Shown: positions 6,377-14,355 of the stretch, one piece after another
How positions within the stretch are numbered: the stretch's first letter is position 1
Layout of the letters: each line of letters begins with the position of its first letter
DNA from: JTS-RE9 sp964649195
GTDB taxonomy: Bacteria; Planctomycetota; Phycisphaerae; Phycisphaerales; Phycisphaeraceae
Assembly (NCBI GenBank): GCA_964649195.1
Contig: CAZYPK010000093.1
Coordinates: 1-19,591, forward strand
Length of the DNA: 19,591 nucleotides
Direction of reading: 5' to 3'
Made by a program: the position numbers and the translations under genes
The notes under the pieces: generated by a model
Databases searched by the model: none
What the model saw: only the letters and a program-made list of their open reading frames with translations
Told to the model about the DNA's origin: nothing

Positions 6377-7951
6377 ATGGCCGGTTCCATTCTTCCGCTT
6401 CCCGTCATGCTCGATGAGGAAGATCAGAAAATCTACGACAAGCTCGAAGTCCCCAAGTCGATCGTCGTCCGCTATGGCTACATGCGCATGGTCGCGGAAC
6501 TGCCTTACGATGGCGACGCCAAGCCCGGTTGCGGTTCCAAGCTGGTCATCCGCACCGCGCGAGGCATCGAGCTGGGCGAAATGCTCACCACCACCTGCCC
6601 CAACTCCGGCTGCGGCAAGGCCGTCTCCCGAAAGGAAATGCTCGACTACATCGACAACTCCGGCGGCAAGAACTTCCCCTTCACCACCCAGGGCAGAATC
6701 CTCCGCGTCGCCACCGTCGAGGACCTGCTCGAACAGCAGCGGCTCGACGCCAACAAGCTCGCCATCATCCAGTCCACACGCGCCGCCGTCCGAGGGTTCG
6801 ACCTGAAGATGAAGCTCGTCGATGTCGAACTGCTCCTGGGCGGCGAGCGGATGATCTTCCACTACACCAGCGAGGACTGGGTCGATTTCCGCGAGCTGGT
6901 CAAGCGGCTGGCGGCGGACCATCAGACGCGCATCGAGATGCACCAGGTCAACGCCCGCGACGAGGCCCGCATCGTGGCCGACTACGAAAAGTGCGGCCAG
7001 CATTGCTGCTGCAAGCAGTTCCTCAAGGTGCTCAAGCCCGTGTCGATGAAGTCGGCCAAGATTCAAAAGGCCACGCTCGATCCGACCAAGATCAGCGGCC
7101 GATGCGGAAGGCTCATGTGCTGCCTGCGTTATGAGGATGAAACCTACGACGACCTGCGCAAGCGATTGCCCAAGCGGCAGACGCGATGGATGACGCCCGA
7201 CGGTCCCGGCACGGTGATCGATACCCAGATTCTCACGCAGTTGGCGCTCATCGTGCTCGACAAGGACAACAGCACCGCCGCCTACCCGCTTGAAAACATC
7301 ACCGCCCTGACCAAGGAGGAAGACCAGAAGCTTCAGGAGGAACGGCAGGCGAGAATGGACCGCGAGCAGCGTCCGCCGCGCAGGGATGATCGCAGGCCGC
7401 CCCGCGAACAGGGTGGCCGGGCGGAAGGGCAACGCGGTGAACCGCGAGCGGAGCAGCGCGGTGAACGTGCCCGTGATGAGCGTCCTCCGCGTGGCGGTCC
7501 GCCGCGCGGTTCATCGCAGCCGCAACAGGCGGAGGGTGATCGTCCGCAACGACCGCCGCAGCATCGGAAGGAGGAACCGCGCAGGCCTCAGCCGGGCAAA
7601 CCGCTGGAGGATGATGAAGTCGAATCGCGCGAGGGTGATGCAGCCCATGAGCGCGGCGACCTGTCGCAGCCCGGCAAGAGACCGGCCGATTCGCGCTTCA
7701 AAGATGAACCGGTCGAATCGCGCGACCGGCTCGCTGATCCTTCCTCTCGCGACAGCGAGGAAGATGAAGGCGGCGATGGCTCCGAGGGTGATGTGGCCGA
7801 GGATGGACAGGCTCAAGGCGGCGCCGGCGAAGGCGCCACCCCGGAACAGGAAGGTGGCGAAGCGGGCCGGCGGCGCAAGCGTCGCCGTCGCCGCCGTCGT
7901 CGCGGCGGACAGGGCGGCGAAGGCGGCCCCGCAGGGCCACCCGGCGCTTGA
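6377..7951 (+). CDS. PSP1/RicT-type protein with long Arg-rich tail
   Basis: The protein (524 residues) belongs to the PSP1 C-terminal family, typified by B. subtilis RicT (YaaT), a cytoplasmic Fe-S protein of the Y-complex that affects RNase Y and mRNA processing. The family core spans about residues 140-300: MKLVDVELLLGGERMIFHYT, then YEKCGQHCCCKQFL (C206, C210, C211, C212), DPTKISGRCGRLMCCLRYE (C243, C248, C249) and a KOW-like end (TPDGPGTVIDT). Extra cysteines at C52, C74 and C79 lie in an N-terminal segment not found in RicT. From about residue 315 the tail is disordered and highly charged, ending in RRRKRRRRRRRRGG and a Gly-rich end, a composition typical of RNA-binding tails. CGGAG eight bases before ATG 6377 supports this start over GTG 6344. 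No RicA or RicF partner is in the window. Confidence 0.9.
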   Translation: MAGSILPLPVMLDEEDQKIYDKLEVPKSIVVRYGYMRMVAELPYDGDAKPGCGSKLVIRTARGIELGEMLTTTCPNSGCGKAVSRKEMLDYIDNSGGKNFPFTTQGRILRVATVEDLLEQQRLDANKLAIIQSTRAAVRGFDLKMKLVDVELLLGGERMIFHYTSEDWVDFRELVKRLAADHQTRIEMHQVNARDEARIVADYEKCGQHCCCKQFLKVLKPVSMKSAKIQKATLDPTKISGRCGRLMCCLRYEDETYDDLRKRLPKRQTRWMTPDGPGTVIDTQILTQLALIVLDKDNSTAAYPLENITALTKEEDQKLQEERQARMDREQRPPRRDDRRPPREQGGRAEGQRGEPRAEQRGERARDERPPRGGPPRGSSQPQQAEGDRPQRPPQHRKEEPRRPQPGKPLEDDEVESREGDAAHERGDLSQPGKRPADSRFKDEPVESRDRLADPSSRDSEEDEGGDGSEGDVAEDGQAQGGAGEGATPEQEGGEAGRRRKRRRRRRRRGGQGGEGGPAGPPGA

Positions 7952-7971
7952 GCGCACGGCGCACGGAGGTA

Positions 7972-8340
7972 AAGCTCCAAATCACAATCACCAAATATCA
8001 AACAAGCTCCAAACAAGGCAAAATCAAGGCGGAATCAATTCAAAACCTGAGTTTCGTTTAAGCCCCGTCCGGCCCCCGGAGCAGGCGCGGGCCAAGGGGC
8101 GTTCGATTCGCGGCCTGTTGACGAATCAAAACTCGATTGCCGATTTGAATTCCCCTTGCAGGTTTTTGAATCCGCTGTTGATTGGACACGCTTTGGCCCG
8201 CGCCCTTCCGGGCGGGGCTTATCCTGAACTCAGGTTTGAAGGGCGGAAGCGCACAAGATCGTCGTTCGCCGGCAGGCCATTCGATGTCTTACTTGAAATT
8301 TGGAGCTTGTTTGAGATTTGAATCTTGCGATTTGGAGCTT
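7972..8340. repeat. Mosaic palindromic element with nested inverted repeats
   Basis: The outer arms 7972-8018 and 8294-8340 are inverted copies built of AAGCTCCAAAT-like, roughly seven-base units. Inside are inverted TTCAAA(A)CCTGAGTT blocks (about 8040-8053 and 8225-8239), and inside those inverted REP cores AAGCCCCGYCCGG (8058-8094 and 8191-8222). No coding sequence is convincing. The element fills most of the 479-base gap between the PSP1 gene and the membrane-protein gene. It may be a MITE-like element or a pile-up of two repeat families. Confidence 0.85.
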
Positions 8341-8366
8341 CCGACTTCGCCGGCGCTCCATGATCA

Positions 8367-8395
8367 TTTACGGCTGCCGCATCCGGTCTTATCAT
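8367..8395 (+). promoter_or_regulatory. Promoter of the membrane-protein gene
   Basis: TTTACG (8367-8372), a 17-base spacer and TATCAT (8390-8395) lie just outside the mosaic repeat. Transcription would start near 8402 and leave a leader of about 29 bases without a clear ribosome-binding site. Confidence 0.5.
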
Positions 8396-8430
8396 GTCGC
8401 TTTCCGCCCGAACTTTCGGATCGCTGAATC

Positions 8431-10152
8431 ATGCTCAAGCATACTGATCGCGTGCGCATCGAAGAGGTGGACTGGCCTGCGGTTTTTCCGTGGGTGAAGC
8501 TGCTGGGCGCGTTCAAGATGGCGGTGCATCCGTCCAAGCTTTTCACGTCGCTGCTTTTGGTCGTGCTGATTTATCTGCTTGCACTGGTGATCGATCCGCT
8601 GGCCGGGCGCGGTGTGCATCGCGGCGAGCTGCCGCAATACCGCGCGATTCGAACAGGCATCGGTGGCGAGACGGGCTTCGCCAAATGGGTTGAATCGCGC
8701 GACCAGGTGGTGCGCGAGACCCTGCGAGAACTGCTCCGGTCAACCGCCGGCTTCAAGGGCGATGCGGACGCGCTGACGCAGGACCCTTCGCCGCAGTCGC
8801 GGGTGCGGCAGGCGCTGAGCGAGCATTACGCCAAGGCGTATGCCGACCTCGAACTCGATCGCAGGCAGACCGGTTTCGAGAAGGACTGGGAGCAGGATTT
8901 CAGGACGGTGCGCAGGCTGCGCCAGACCGCGCTGGCGACGGTCGATGAACTGACGCCCGGCGGGCCTTTGATGACGGCCAGGGACGAGGCGCTGCACGCC
9001 TTGAACCGGCTCGCACGATCGGTGGTGACCTTCAACTTCGGCTGGTCGCAGTTGGTGCAATCGACCCAGCCCGGAACAGACCCGCAAAACAGATCGCCTG
9101 ATTCCGACAACACGGCCATCGAAGTCGTCGATGTGCGGCTGCCTTATCACGAGCTGCCTTACCACGATCCGACGACAACTTTCGCCGCGCTCCACGATCT
9201 GCTGGTCATCATCCCCGGCTGGCTCTGGCATCATCACCGGTTGCCGCTGCTGCTGCTGGCGTTGTTTTCGCTGCCGCTGGCGGCGATCCTCGGCGGCGCG
9301 GTGGCCCGCATGGCGGCCCTGCACGCGACGCGCGACGAACGCATCGGCCTGCGCGAGGCGTTGCGATTCGTCCTGCCGCGATGGTGGGGATTTCTGCTCA
9401 CGCCTCTCGTCCCGCCGCTGCTGCTGCTGGCGGTGGCGACGCTCATGGGACTGGGCGGGTTTCTCATCTTCAATCCCCCGGCCTGGGGCATCGACATCCT
9501 CGGCGGCCTGCTCTTCGGCATCGCCCTGCTGTGCGGCCTGATCATCGCCGCCACACTCCTCCTCACCGCGATGGGCATCCACCTGGTCTATCCCGCCTCG
9601 GCGGTCAACGGCTCGGATGTGTTCGACGCCGTCGCCCGCGCCTTCAACTACGTGCTCAACCGTCCCTGGCGATGGCTGTTCTACAACGTCATCGCCATCC
9701 TTCATGGCGCCCTCATGTACCTGTTTCTCTCGCTGGTGGTGATGGTCATCGCCGGCGCCACGCGGCAAGGGGTCGGGCAATGGGTCTTCACCACCACCGA
9801 TCTGGGCGTCAACCGGTTCGAGGCGATCCTTCCGGAACCGGGGGGGGCGGGGGGGCCGGGCGATGGCGTCTTCCCTCGCGGGGTCGATTACGCATCGCTG
9901 GACTGGTCCGGCCGCATCGCCGCGTTTCTCGTTCACTGCTGGATGGGGCTGCTCGTCGCCGTGCCGCCTGCTTTTGCGGTGAGCCATTACCTGAGCGTGA
10001 ACACATGGATCTACACCCTGCTTCGCAGGGATGCGGACGGGATTGAGTTGGAGGACGTGCTGATCGATCCGCCGTTTGACCCATCCGCGCCGCCGAGGTC
10101 CGTTGAAGAGGCCGCATCAGAGGCCGCGAACGATGATGATGCGGAAGATTGA
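8431..10152 (+). CDS. Six-helix membrane protein, function unknown
   Basis: A 573-residue integral membrane protein that I cannot assign to a family. Helix 1 is at about 37-57 (LFTSLLLVVLIYLLALVI). Then follows a soluble, helical segment of about 200 residues (60-260) likely outside the membrane, and a C-terminal bundle with helices near 262-300, 310-338, 345-375, 405-437 and 495-520. The RPWRWLFYN motif before helix 5 and SLPLAAILGGAVARM in helix 2 resemble DUF-type planctomycete channel or permease-like proteins with no known role. The C-terminal tail is acidic (EEAASEAANDDDAED). The start at ATG 8431 fits the promoter; no strong ribosome site is seen. Its last 20 bases overlap the start of the zinc-ribbon gene, which implies cotranscription. 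Confidence 0.85.
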   Translation: MLKHTDRVRIEEVDWPAVFPWVKLLGAFKMAVHPSKLFTSLLLVVLIYLLALVIDPLAGRGVHRGELPQYRAIRTGIGGETGFAKWVESRDQVVRETLRELLRSTAGFKGDADALTQDPSPQSRVRQALSEHYAKAYADLELDRRQTGFEKDWEQDFRTVRRLRQTALATVDELTPGGPLMTARDEALHALNRLARSVVTFNFGWSQLVQSTQPGTDPQNRSPDSDNTAIEVVDVRLPYHELPYHDPTTTFAALHDLLVIIPGWLWHHHRLPLLLLALFSLPLAAILGGAVARMAALHATRDERIGLREALRFVLPRWWGFLLTPLVPPLLLLAVATLMGLGGFLIFNPPAWGIDILGGLLFGIALLCGLIIAATLLLTAMGIHLVYPASAVNGSDVFDAVARAFNYVLNRPWRWLFYNVIAILHGALMYLFLSLVVMVIAGATRQGVGQWVFTTTDLGVNRFEAILPEPGGAGGPGDGVFPRGVDYASLDWSGRIAAFLVHCWMGLLVAVPPAFAVSHYLSVNTWIYTLLRRDADGIELEDVLIDPPFDPSAPPRSVEEAASEAANDDDAED

Positions 10153-10592
10153 ATGCGTCTTTTGCGGCCGTTCTCCGAAGGACTTCAAAAAAGTTGGGAT
10201 CATGTACCCGCCGTGGCGCCAAGCCCGATGGCGAGGGCCGCCGAGCCGTCGGGGTATTCTGTGCTCGGTGCCGATACGATACCCCGACGGCTCGCCAAGC
10301 CTCGCCATCGGGCTTGGCACCACATTCGGTACATGAGCCAAAAGCTGATGACCTCGTAAATGACATATTGTTTTTCGATCCGCAGGATTACCAAAAGGCG
10401 ATGGAGTGGTATCGCAAAGCCGCGGATGCGGGAAACGCCTATGCGATGTTCGAGATCGGCAACATGTACCTGCACGACCGCCAGGGCATTCCCAAGGACC
10501 ATCAGCAAGCGGTCGCGTGGTATCGCAAGGCCGCAGCCGCCGGACACCCGAAAGCGATTGATCTTCTCAAACGTCACGGCATCAATCCGTGA
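10133..10592 (+). pseudogene. Zinc-ribbon/Sel1-repeat gene split by a palindromic repeat
   Basis: Three ATG codons in a row (10133, 10136, 10139) inside the end of the membrane-protein gene, with AGAGG at 10119-10123, begin a peptide IECVFCGRSPKDFKKVG that resembles the first half of the ClpX-type zinc finger. After about 22 residues the frame runs into the palindromic repeat at 10201-10335 and stops at 10336. Beyond the repeat, in another frame, two Sel1-like repeats are intact (YQKAMEWYRKAADAGNAYAM and HQQAVAWYRKAAAAGHPKAI) and end at 10592, but have no proper start codon (TTG 10368 or ATG 10401 only). Removing 136 bases (for example 10200-10335) would join both parts in one frame. The second CXXC pair of a ClpX finger is missing from the joined product. 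A small Sel1 protein translated on its own remains possible. Confidence 0.6.
10201..10335. repeat. 135-base palindromic element inside a gene
   Basis: The left arm 10201-10257 and right arm 10279-10335 are inverted copies sharing CATGTACC, GTGG-GCCAAGCCCGATGGCGAGG and GCGAGCCGTCGGGGTAT-type blocks. It has clean ends at CATGTACC and GGTACATG. No target-site duplication is obvious. Its arms do not match the other repeats in the window. Confidence 0.88.
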
Positions 10593-10690
10593 CAAGATTC
10601 TGAAAAACAAATGCCGTCCTGCGAATGTTTGATCCGGGAGAGTTACATTTAAGCCGTCCGGGTTTCTGCGCCCCTTCACTTCGTCGGCGT

Positions 10691-10711
10691 CCGCGACTCG
10701 TTGAGTCGCGG
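10691..10711. repeat. Perfect 9-base-pair hairpin
   Basis: CCGCGACTC and GAGTCGCGG flank a three-base loop. It lies in the 293-base gap between the Sel1 remnant and the ice-binding gene, where no coding sequence is seen. Neither side has a T-run. Confidence 0.6.
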
Positions 10712-10743
10712 CTCACGGAACATGTCGCCGCGATTCATGACAG

Positions 10744-10815
10744 CCCCGGCCTTGGCCGGGGTGACTGCCATAAAACCGAGGCATTCCCCCCGGATATTTC
10801 CCGGTTAAAGCCGGG
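10744..10815 (-). terminator. Hairpin cluster downstream of the ice-binding gene
   Basis: Two hairpins lie past the stop codon: CCCGG (10800-10804) with CCGGG (10811-10815), and a perfect CCCCGGCC/GGCCGGGG pair around TT (10744-10761). Flanking TCATGACAGCCCCGGC and GCCGGGGTCATGA are themselves inverted copies, so this may also be a small repeat element. T-runs are weak. Confidence 0.4.
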
Positions 10816-10885
10816 GTCATGAGGATTTGTGATGGACGGGCCATCGCCACCGCCGTCCGCATCAACACTCGTCCAGCGGCTCTGC

Positions 10886-11944
10886 TCAGCAAGCGACCAG
10901 TTGAGCGCGCGACCGTGCCGCCGACCGGCTGAACAAGCCGGTCAGGAGCAGGGCCAATCCGCAGGCGGCGAGCAGGGTGGTGCCGGGTTCGGGGATGGCG
11001 AGGCCGCCCGGGCCGCCCGGGCCTGTGCCGCCGGGGCCGGTGAGCACGAGGTCGCCCGCTTCGTCGAAGCCGATGCCGCTGCTGAAGCCGGGGCCGCTGT
11101 TGGGCGAGGTTGAGCCGGGGCCGTGGGTGGGGTGTTCCAGGTCAAAGTCCGGGCAGATGTTGCTGATGATGTTGGAATCGAGGCTCACGGCGCCGTTATA
11201 CGCCAAGGCCCGGCCGTTGTAGATGGTGGCGTCGGTGTCGAGGGTGATGCTCTCCATGGCCAGGATGTTGCCTTCGAACATGGTGGTGGTGCCCAGCGTT
11301 GCCGAGGTTCCGACGACCCAGAAGACGCCCACATCGGAGCCGCCGTTGGAACCCGCGTTGATGAGTTCGACGGAAGAGGCGCTGGCGGTGGTGAGGGTGG
11401 AGCCGATCTGAATAATCCAGACGCCGCCGTTGGTGCCTTGGGCGTCCAACTGCAACGCGCCGTTCAACTGGGCGGAGGTGTCAAAGGAATAGACGCCGGC
11501 GACCAGCGTGCCGATCGGCAGTGAACCGGAGGTTCCCAGGTCGCGGCCCGTGAGATCGTTGGCGGTGCCGAAGTTTGACAAGGCGGTGTGCGCCGCGATC
11601 AGGTCATTGCGGGCCAGTCCGGCAGTGGGGCTGCCCAGGTGGATGGCCGCCGGGGCATTCACGAGGCCCGGTCCGTTGGTGTTGCTGCCGGGGCCGATGA
11701 ACGAGTTGGCCGGTGATATGGCGAAGCCGGTGGTTGCGTTGGCGCCGCCCTCATTGAACACCCCCACGTTGGAAAGCACGGCAGCCGATCCGAAAATGAC
11801 GGAGGAACCCGTATTGGTCACCGTCGTGTGTCCCAGCACCGCGAAATGTTCCGCCGTCCCCAACACCGGCGTGGTGACCGCCTGAACCTTGCCGCCTGCG
11901 CCGCAGGCCGCGACGACCGCCATCACCATCACGATGGATTTCAT
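10886..11944 (-). CDS. Ice-binding-like (DUF3494) PEP-CTERM protein
   Basis: An exported 352-residue protein. Residues 1-22 are a signal peptide (KSIVMVMAVVAACGAG, cut after VQA). Residues about 27-262 match the DUF3494 ice-binding-like beta-helix domain: LGTAEHFAVLGHTTVTNTG, DLTGRDLG, LVAGVYSFDTSAQLNGALQL, WIIQIGSTLTTASASSVELI, VFWVVGTSATLGTTTMFEGN and GRALAYNGAVSLDSN. A Gly-Pro-rich linker (302-314) leads to a PEP-CTERM tail: IPEP at 317-320, a hydrophobic helix 322-338 and a basic end SRSAARSR, a signal for exosortase processing. Some members bind ice crystals; many act in surface adhesion. An ATG at 11992 with GGAAG nine bases upstream is an alternative start that adds 16 residues; I preferred the ATG directly before the signal peptide. 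No exosortase gene is in the window. Confidence 0.93.
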   Translation of the reverse strand: MKSIVMVMAVVAACGAGGKVQAVTTPVLGTAEHFAVLGHTTVTNTGSSVIFGSAAVLSNVGVFNEGGANATTGFAISPANSFIGPGSNTNGPGLVNAPAAIHLGSPTAGLARNDLIAAHTALSNFGTANDLTGRDLGTSGSLPIGTLVAGVYSFDTSAQLNGALQLDAQGTNGGVWIIQIGSTLTTASASSVELINAGSNGGSDVGVFWVVGTSATLGTTTMFEGNILAMESITLDTDATIYNGRALAYNGAVSLDSNIISNICPDFDLEHPTHGPGSTSPNSGPGFSSGIGFDEAGDLVLTGPGGTGPGGPGGLAIPEPGTTLLAACGLALLLTGLFSRSAARSRAQLVAC

Positions 11945-12012
11945 AAGCCCGCAACCTGTAAAACGAGCCTGCCCGACGTTGCTGATCAACATGTTCTTCT
12001 TCTTCCAGTTGG

Positions 12013-12036
12013 AGCCGGGAGCCTTTGTTCCCGGCT
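12013..12036 (-). promoter_or_regulatory. Hairpin in the leader of the ice-binding gene
   Basis: AGCCGGGA and TCCCGGCT pair over eight bases around an eight-base loop (12021-12028). It lies about 20 bases upstream of the alternative ATG at 11992 and immediately before its GGAAG ribosome site. It could modulate ribosome access. The rest of the 318-base gap between this gene and the next contains the promoter and no gene. Confidence 0.45.
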
Positions 12037-12194
12037 GGAGATACCTACCGCTCGCCCAAACAGGACCGTGCCACAACGGCAACGAAAAACCGGCTCAGGC
12101 AAACATCCAAATTGATTGGAAGAGGCGAAGGAGGCAGACAGCGCGGCTTGAGATGAGGCGCTTCTCCATTGACTGGATCGTCGTTCCTGTACGT

Positions 12195-12223
12195 ATTGTA
12201 CCTCACGAGATGCCGGGATACAA
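12195..12223 (-). promoter_or_regulatory. Promoter of the ice-binding gene
   Basis: On the - strand TTGTAT (12218-12223) and TACAAT (12195-12200) are separated by 17 bases. GTAC-N5-GTAC (12189-12201) overlaps the -10 box and could be an operator. Transcription would start near 12188, giving a leader of about 200-245 bases. Confidence 0.55.
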
Positions 12224-12262
12224 CAAAATAAAAATAATTATCTGACTCATGGGTGAATACAC

Positions 12263-14278
12263 TTACCCTTGATGGCCACCCAATCCTGCCGTTGGCATGG
12301 TGATTTCCATTGCCATGTCGGCCTGTTGCATGGATTCGGTTTCCTGCGCCATTTGAACGGGCGGCTTCCCGACGAGGGCAAGGATCGATTTCAGAGCCTG
12401 GGCAATCGAGTTGACCACCTCGGCAGCGCCGACGGCTGTGAGCCGGCGGGTGAGACTTTCCGGCGCGGCACGGGCCTCCCAGAAGCCGACGATCAGTTTC
12501 ATTCCGGGCAGGCGGGCGTGAATGCGCTGAACCGTGTGACGGGCATAGACCGCGGCAAACGGCGGAAGAACGGAGACGCAGGCGATCGAAGCGCCTTCCG
12601 TTTCCAACCGTTCGATCCGATCGGCGGAACTTTGATCGGCCGAGATGACGGATGCCGCGATGCCGCGCCGTCTGAGCAGAATCGCGATCATCAGGGCGAC
12701 GATCTCATCGGACTCGTCGTGAGCCGGGATGCAAACGACCGCCGCGGGCGTGTCGATTGCGCCTCCGATCCCTGTCACGGGCGGAGTCACTTCGCCGGTC
12801 GCTTCGATCTTTGCCGCAGTGTGATCGCCCGCGGGTTTGACGATTGAATCCGGCGCAGGGTCCGGATGCCCGGCGACGTCGTCGATCAGTTCCCGCATGT
12901 GTTCGAGGATAAACGCCCGCCGCGCCGGCTCGATCGATTCCTGATGACGTTCATCCTCCAGCAGCCGAAGCGTCGGCAACAACACCTGGCCGAACAGTTC
13001 CTCGACGGTGTGATCCGCCAGATAGTTCCGGGCGATCTGATCAGGTTCATCGGGGTCCATCGCCAGAAAGCGTTGATACATTCGCTCATGCAGCGGCAGG
13101 CCGGGCTGGTCGCCGAGCATCAGCGAGAAATGTTGCAGCGCCGGGATATGTCGGCCCAGCACCATCAAACAGACGGTCACCGGTCCCGACAGCAGCAGTC
13201 CGATGGGTCCCCAGAGCCACGCCCAGAACAGTGCCGACAGAAGTATCGCCACCGAGGAGATTCCCATCGAAGTCCCGTAGAGCCAGGTCTCGATGAAATT
13301 GTTGGAGATGATTTCGATCACGGCGAAAAGCAGCAGCGTCTGAAGCACCATGCCCCAGCCCGGATCGACGGAAAACGCCATCGCGATGGGAAAGGACGCG
13401 GCGATGACAGGCCCGATATATGGAACAAATCTCAGCACGGTCGCCATCATTCCCCACAACACCGGGTTGGGGACGCCGATGAAATACAGTCCGATGCCGA
13501 TGGGGATGCCGTAGGTGACATTCACGATCAATTGCATGAGCAGGTAGCGGGACACGCGGCTGGCGGCGTCATCCAGGATCTGCGTGGTGGTGTTGAGCTG
13601 GCCCGGCGCGGTGCCGATGGCGCGGATGAGGCGATCGCGCAATGCCTCGCGTTCGATCAACATGAAGATCACCAGAATGAACACGATGCCCGCCGTGGCC
13701 AGAGGCCCCAGCGTGGTGCCCAGCACGCTGCGGAGGATGGCCAGCGGCGTCATCGTCGGCTCGATGATGTGGAAGCGCGCGGGCTTTGGCGATAAATCGC
13801 TCGCACCGGAGATGGGCGGCTGCGTGCCGTCGTCTTTGCTTTCGTCCGCGTCTTGGCCAACGCCGTCCGTGAGGCGGGTGAACATGCTGATCGCGCGGTG
13901 CATCGGGCCGCCGGGCGTGACCTTGAAGGATTCGATCTTCTTTTCGATGTTTTCCTGGTACTCCGGAAGCCGCATCGTGACATCGACCAGTTGTACGACG
14001 AAGAAGGCGCCGACCGCCGCGACAACACTCATGGCGATCACGACAGTGACGGTGATCGAAGTGAGACGCCCCAGCCCCCATCGTCGCAGCCGTATCACAA
14101 CCGGCGCCAGAACGAAACAGAGGAGCAATGAAAGAACAAAAGGGATCAGCAGCTCCCGCGCAAAATAGAGAGCCGCGACAACGATCACGAGCGAGGCAAA
14201 CCAGGACGGCGAAGTCAACAGGCGCGATGATCCCGCGTTCCTGGGAACGACGCCCGCGCGAGGCGCAGCCGCCGGCAT
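12263..14278 (-). CDS. AI-2E/PerM-family transporter with C-terminal B12-fold-like domain
   Basis: A 671-residue inner-membrane protein. Residues about 25-375 are the AI-2E family transporter domain (PF01594): an N-terminal pair of helices (WFASLVIVVAALYFARELLI, PFVLSLLLCFVLAPVVI), a soluble segment 100-180, and a C-terminal bundle with conserved VLRFVPYIGPVIA, IEIISNNFIETWLYG and WGPIGLLLSGPVTVCLMVLG. Members export small molecules or act as Na+/H+ antiporters; the substrate cannot be read here. Residues about 395-635 form an extension: a helical part (VEELFGQVLLPTLRLLEDER) and a Rossmann-like part (VVCIPAHDESDEIVALMIA, ACVSVLPPFAAVYAR, KLIVGFW) like the cobalamin-binding fold but without a DXHXXG motif. 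I recall such extended forms in alphaproteobacteria. It is the last gene of the unit starting at 15692. ATG 14278 has a weak ribosome site. Confidence 0.9.
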   Translation of the reverse strand: MPAAAPRAGVVPRNAGSSRLLTSPSWFASLVIVVAALYFARELLIPFVLSLLLCFVLAPVVIRLRRWGLGRLTSITVTVVIAMSVVAAVGAFFVVQLVDVTMRLPEYQENIEKKIESFKVTPGGPMHRAISMFTRLTDGVGQDADESKDDGTQPPISGASDLSPKPARFHIIEPTMTPLAILRSVLGTTLGPLATAGIVFILVIFMLIEREALRDRLIRAIGTAPGQLNTTTQILDDAASRVSRYLLMQLIVNVTYGIPIGIGLYFIGVPNPVLWGMMATVLRFVPYIGPVIAASFPIAMAFSVDPGWGMVLQTLLLFAVIEIISNNFIETWLYGTSMGISSVAILLSALFWAWLWGPIGLLLSGPVTVCLMVLGRHIPALQHFSLMLGDQPGLPLHERMYQRFLAMDPDEPDQIARNYLADHTVEELFGQVLLPTLRLLEDERHQESIEPARRAFILEHMRELIDDVAGHPDPAPDSIVKPAGDHTAAKIEATGEVTPPVTGIGGAIDTPAAVVCIPAHDESDEIVALMIAILLRRRGIAASVISADQSSADRIERLETEGASIACVSVLPPFAAVYARHTVQRIHARLPGMKLIVGFWEARAAPESLTRRLTAVGAAEVVNSIAQALKSILALVGKPPVQMAQETESMQQADMAMEITMPTAGLGGHQG

Positions 14279-14355
14279 GAAATCGTCGGCGGCGGATTGG
14301 GAGTCTTGGTGCTTGACGGGAAACCTTTGCCGCTGATCGGAAGTCGTAGCGGAAC

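Noticed and set aside
6374..7432. 352-residue - strand open frame opposite the PSP1 gene
   Set aside because: Antisense shadow; the + strand frame carries the conserved Cys motifs.
7952..8321. Open frame running from the PSP1 gene through the mosaic repeat
   Set aside because: Its sequence is repeat-derived and overlaps the PSP1 gene in another frame.
8740..9987. 415-residue - strand open frame opposite the membrane protein
   Set aside because: Arg/Gln/His-rich antisense of a Leu-rich membrane protein.
12866..13795. + strand open frame opposite the AI-2E gene
   Set aside because: Antisense shadow with Arg/His/Gln-rich composition and no ribosome site.
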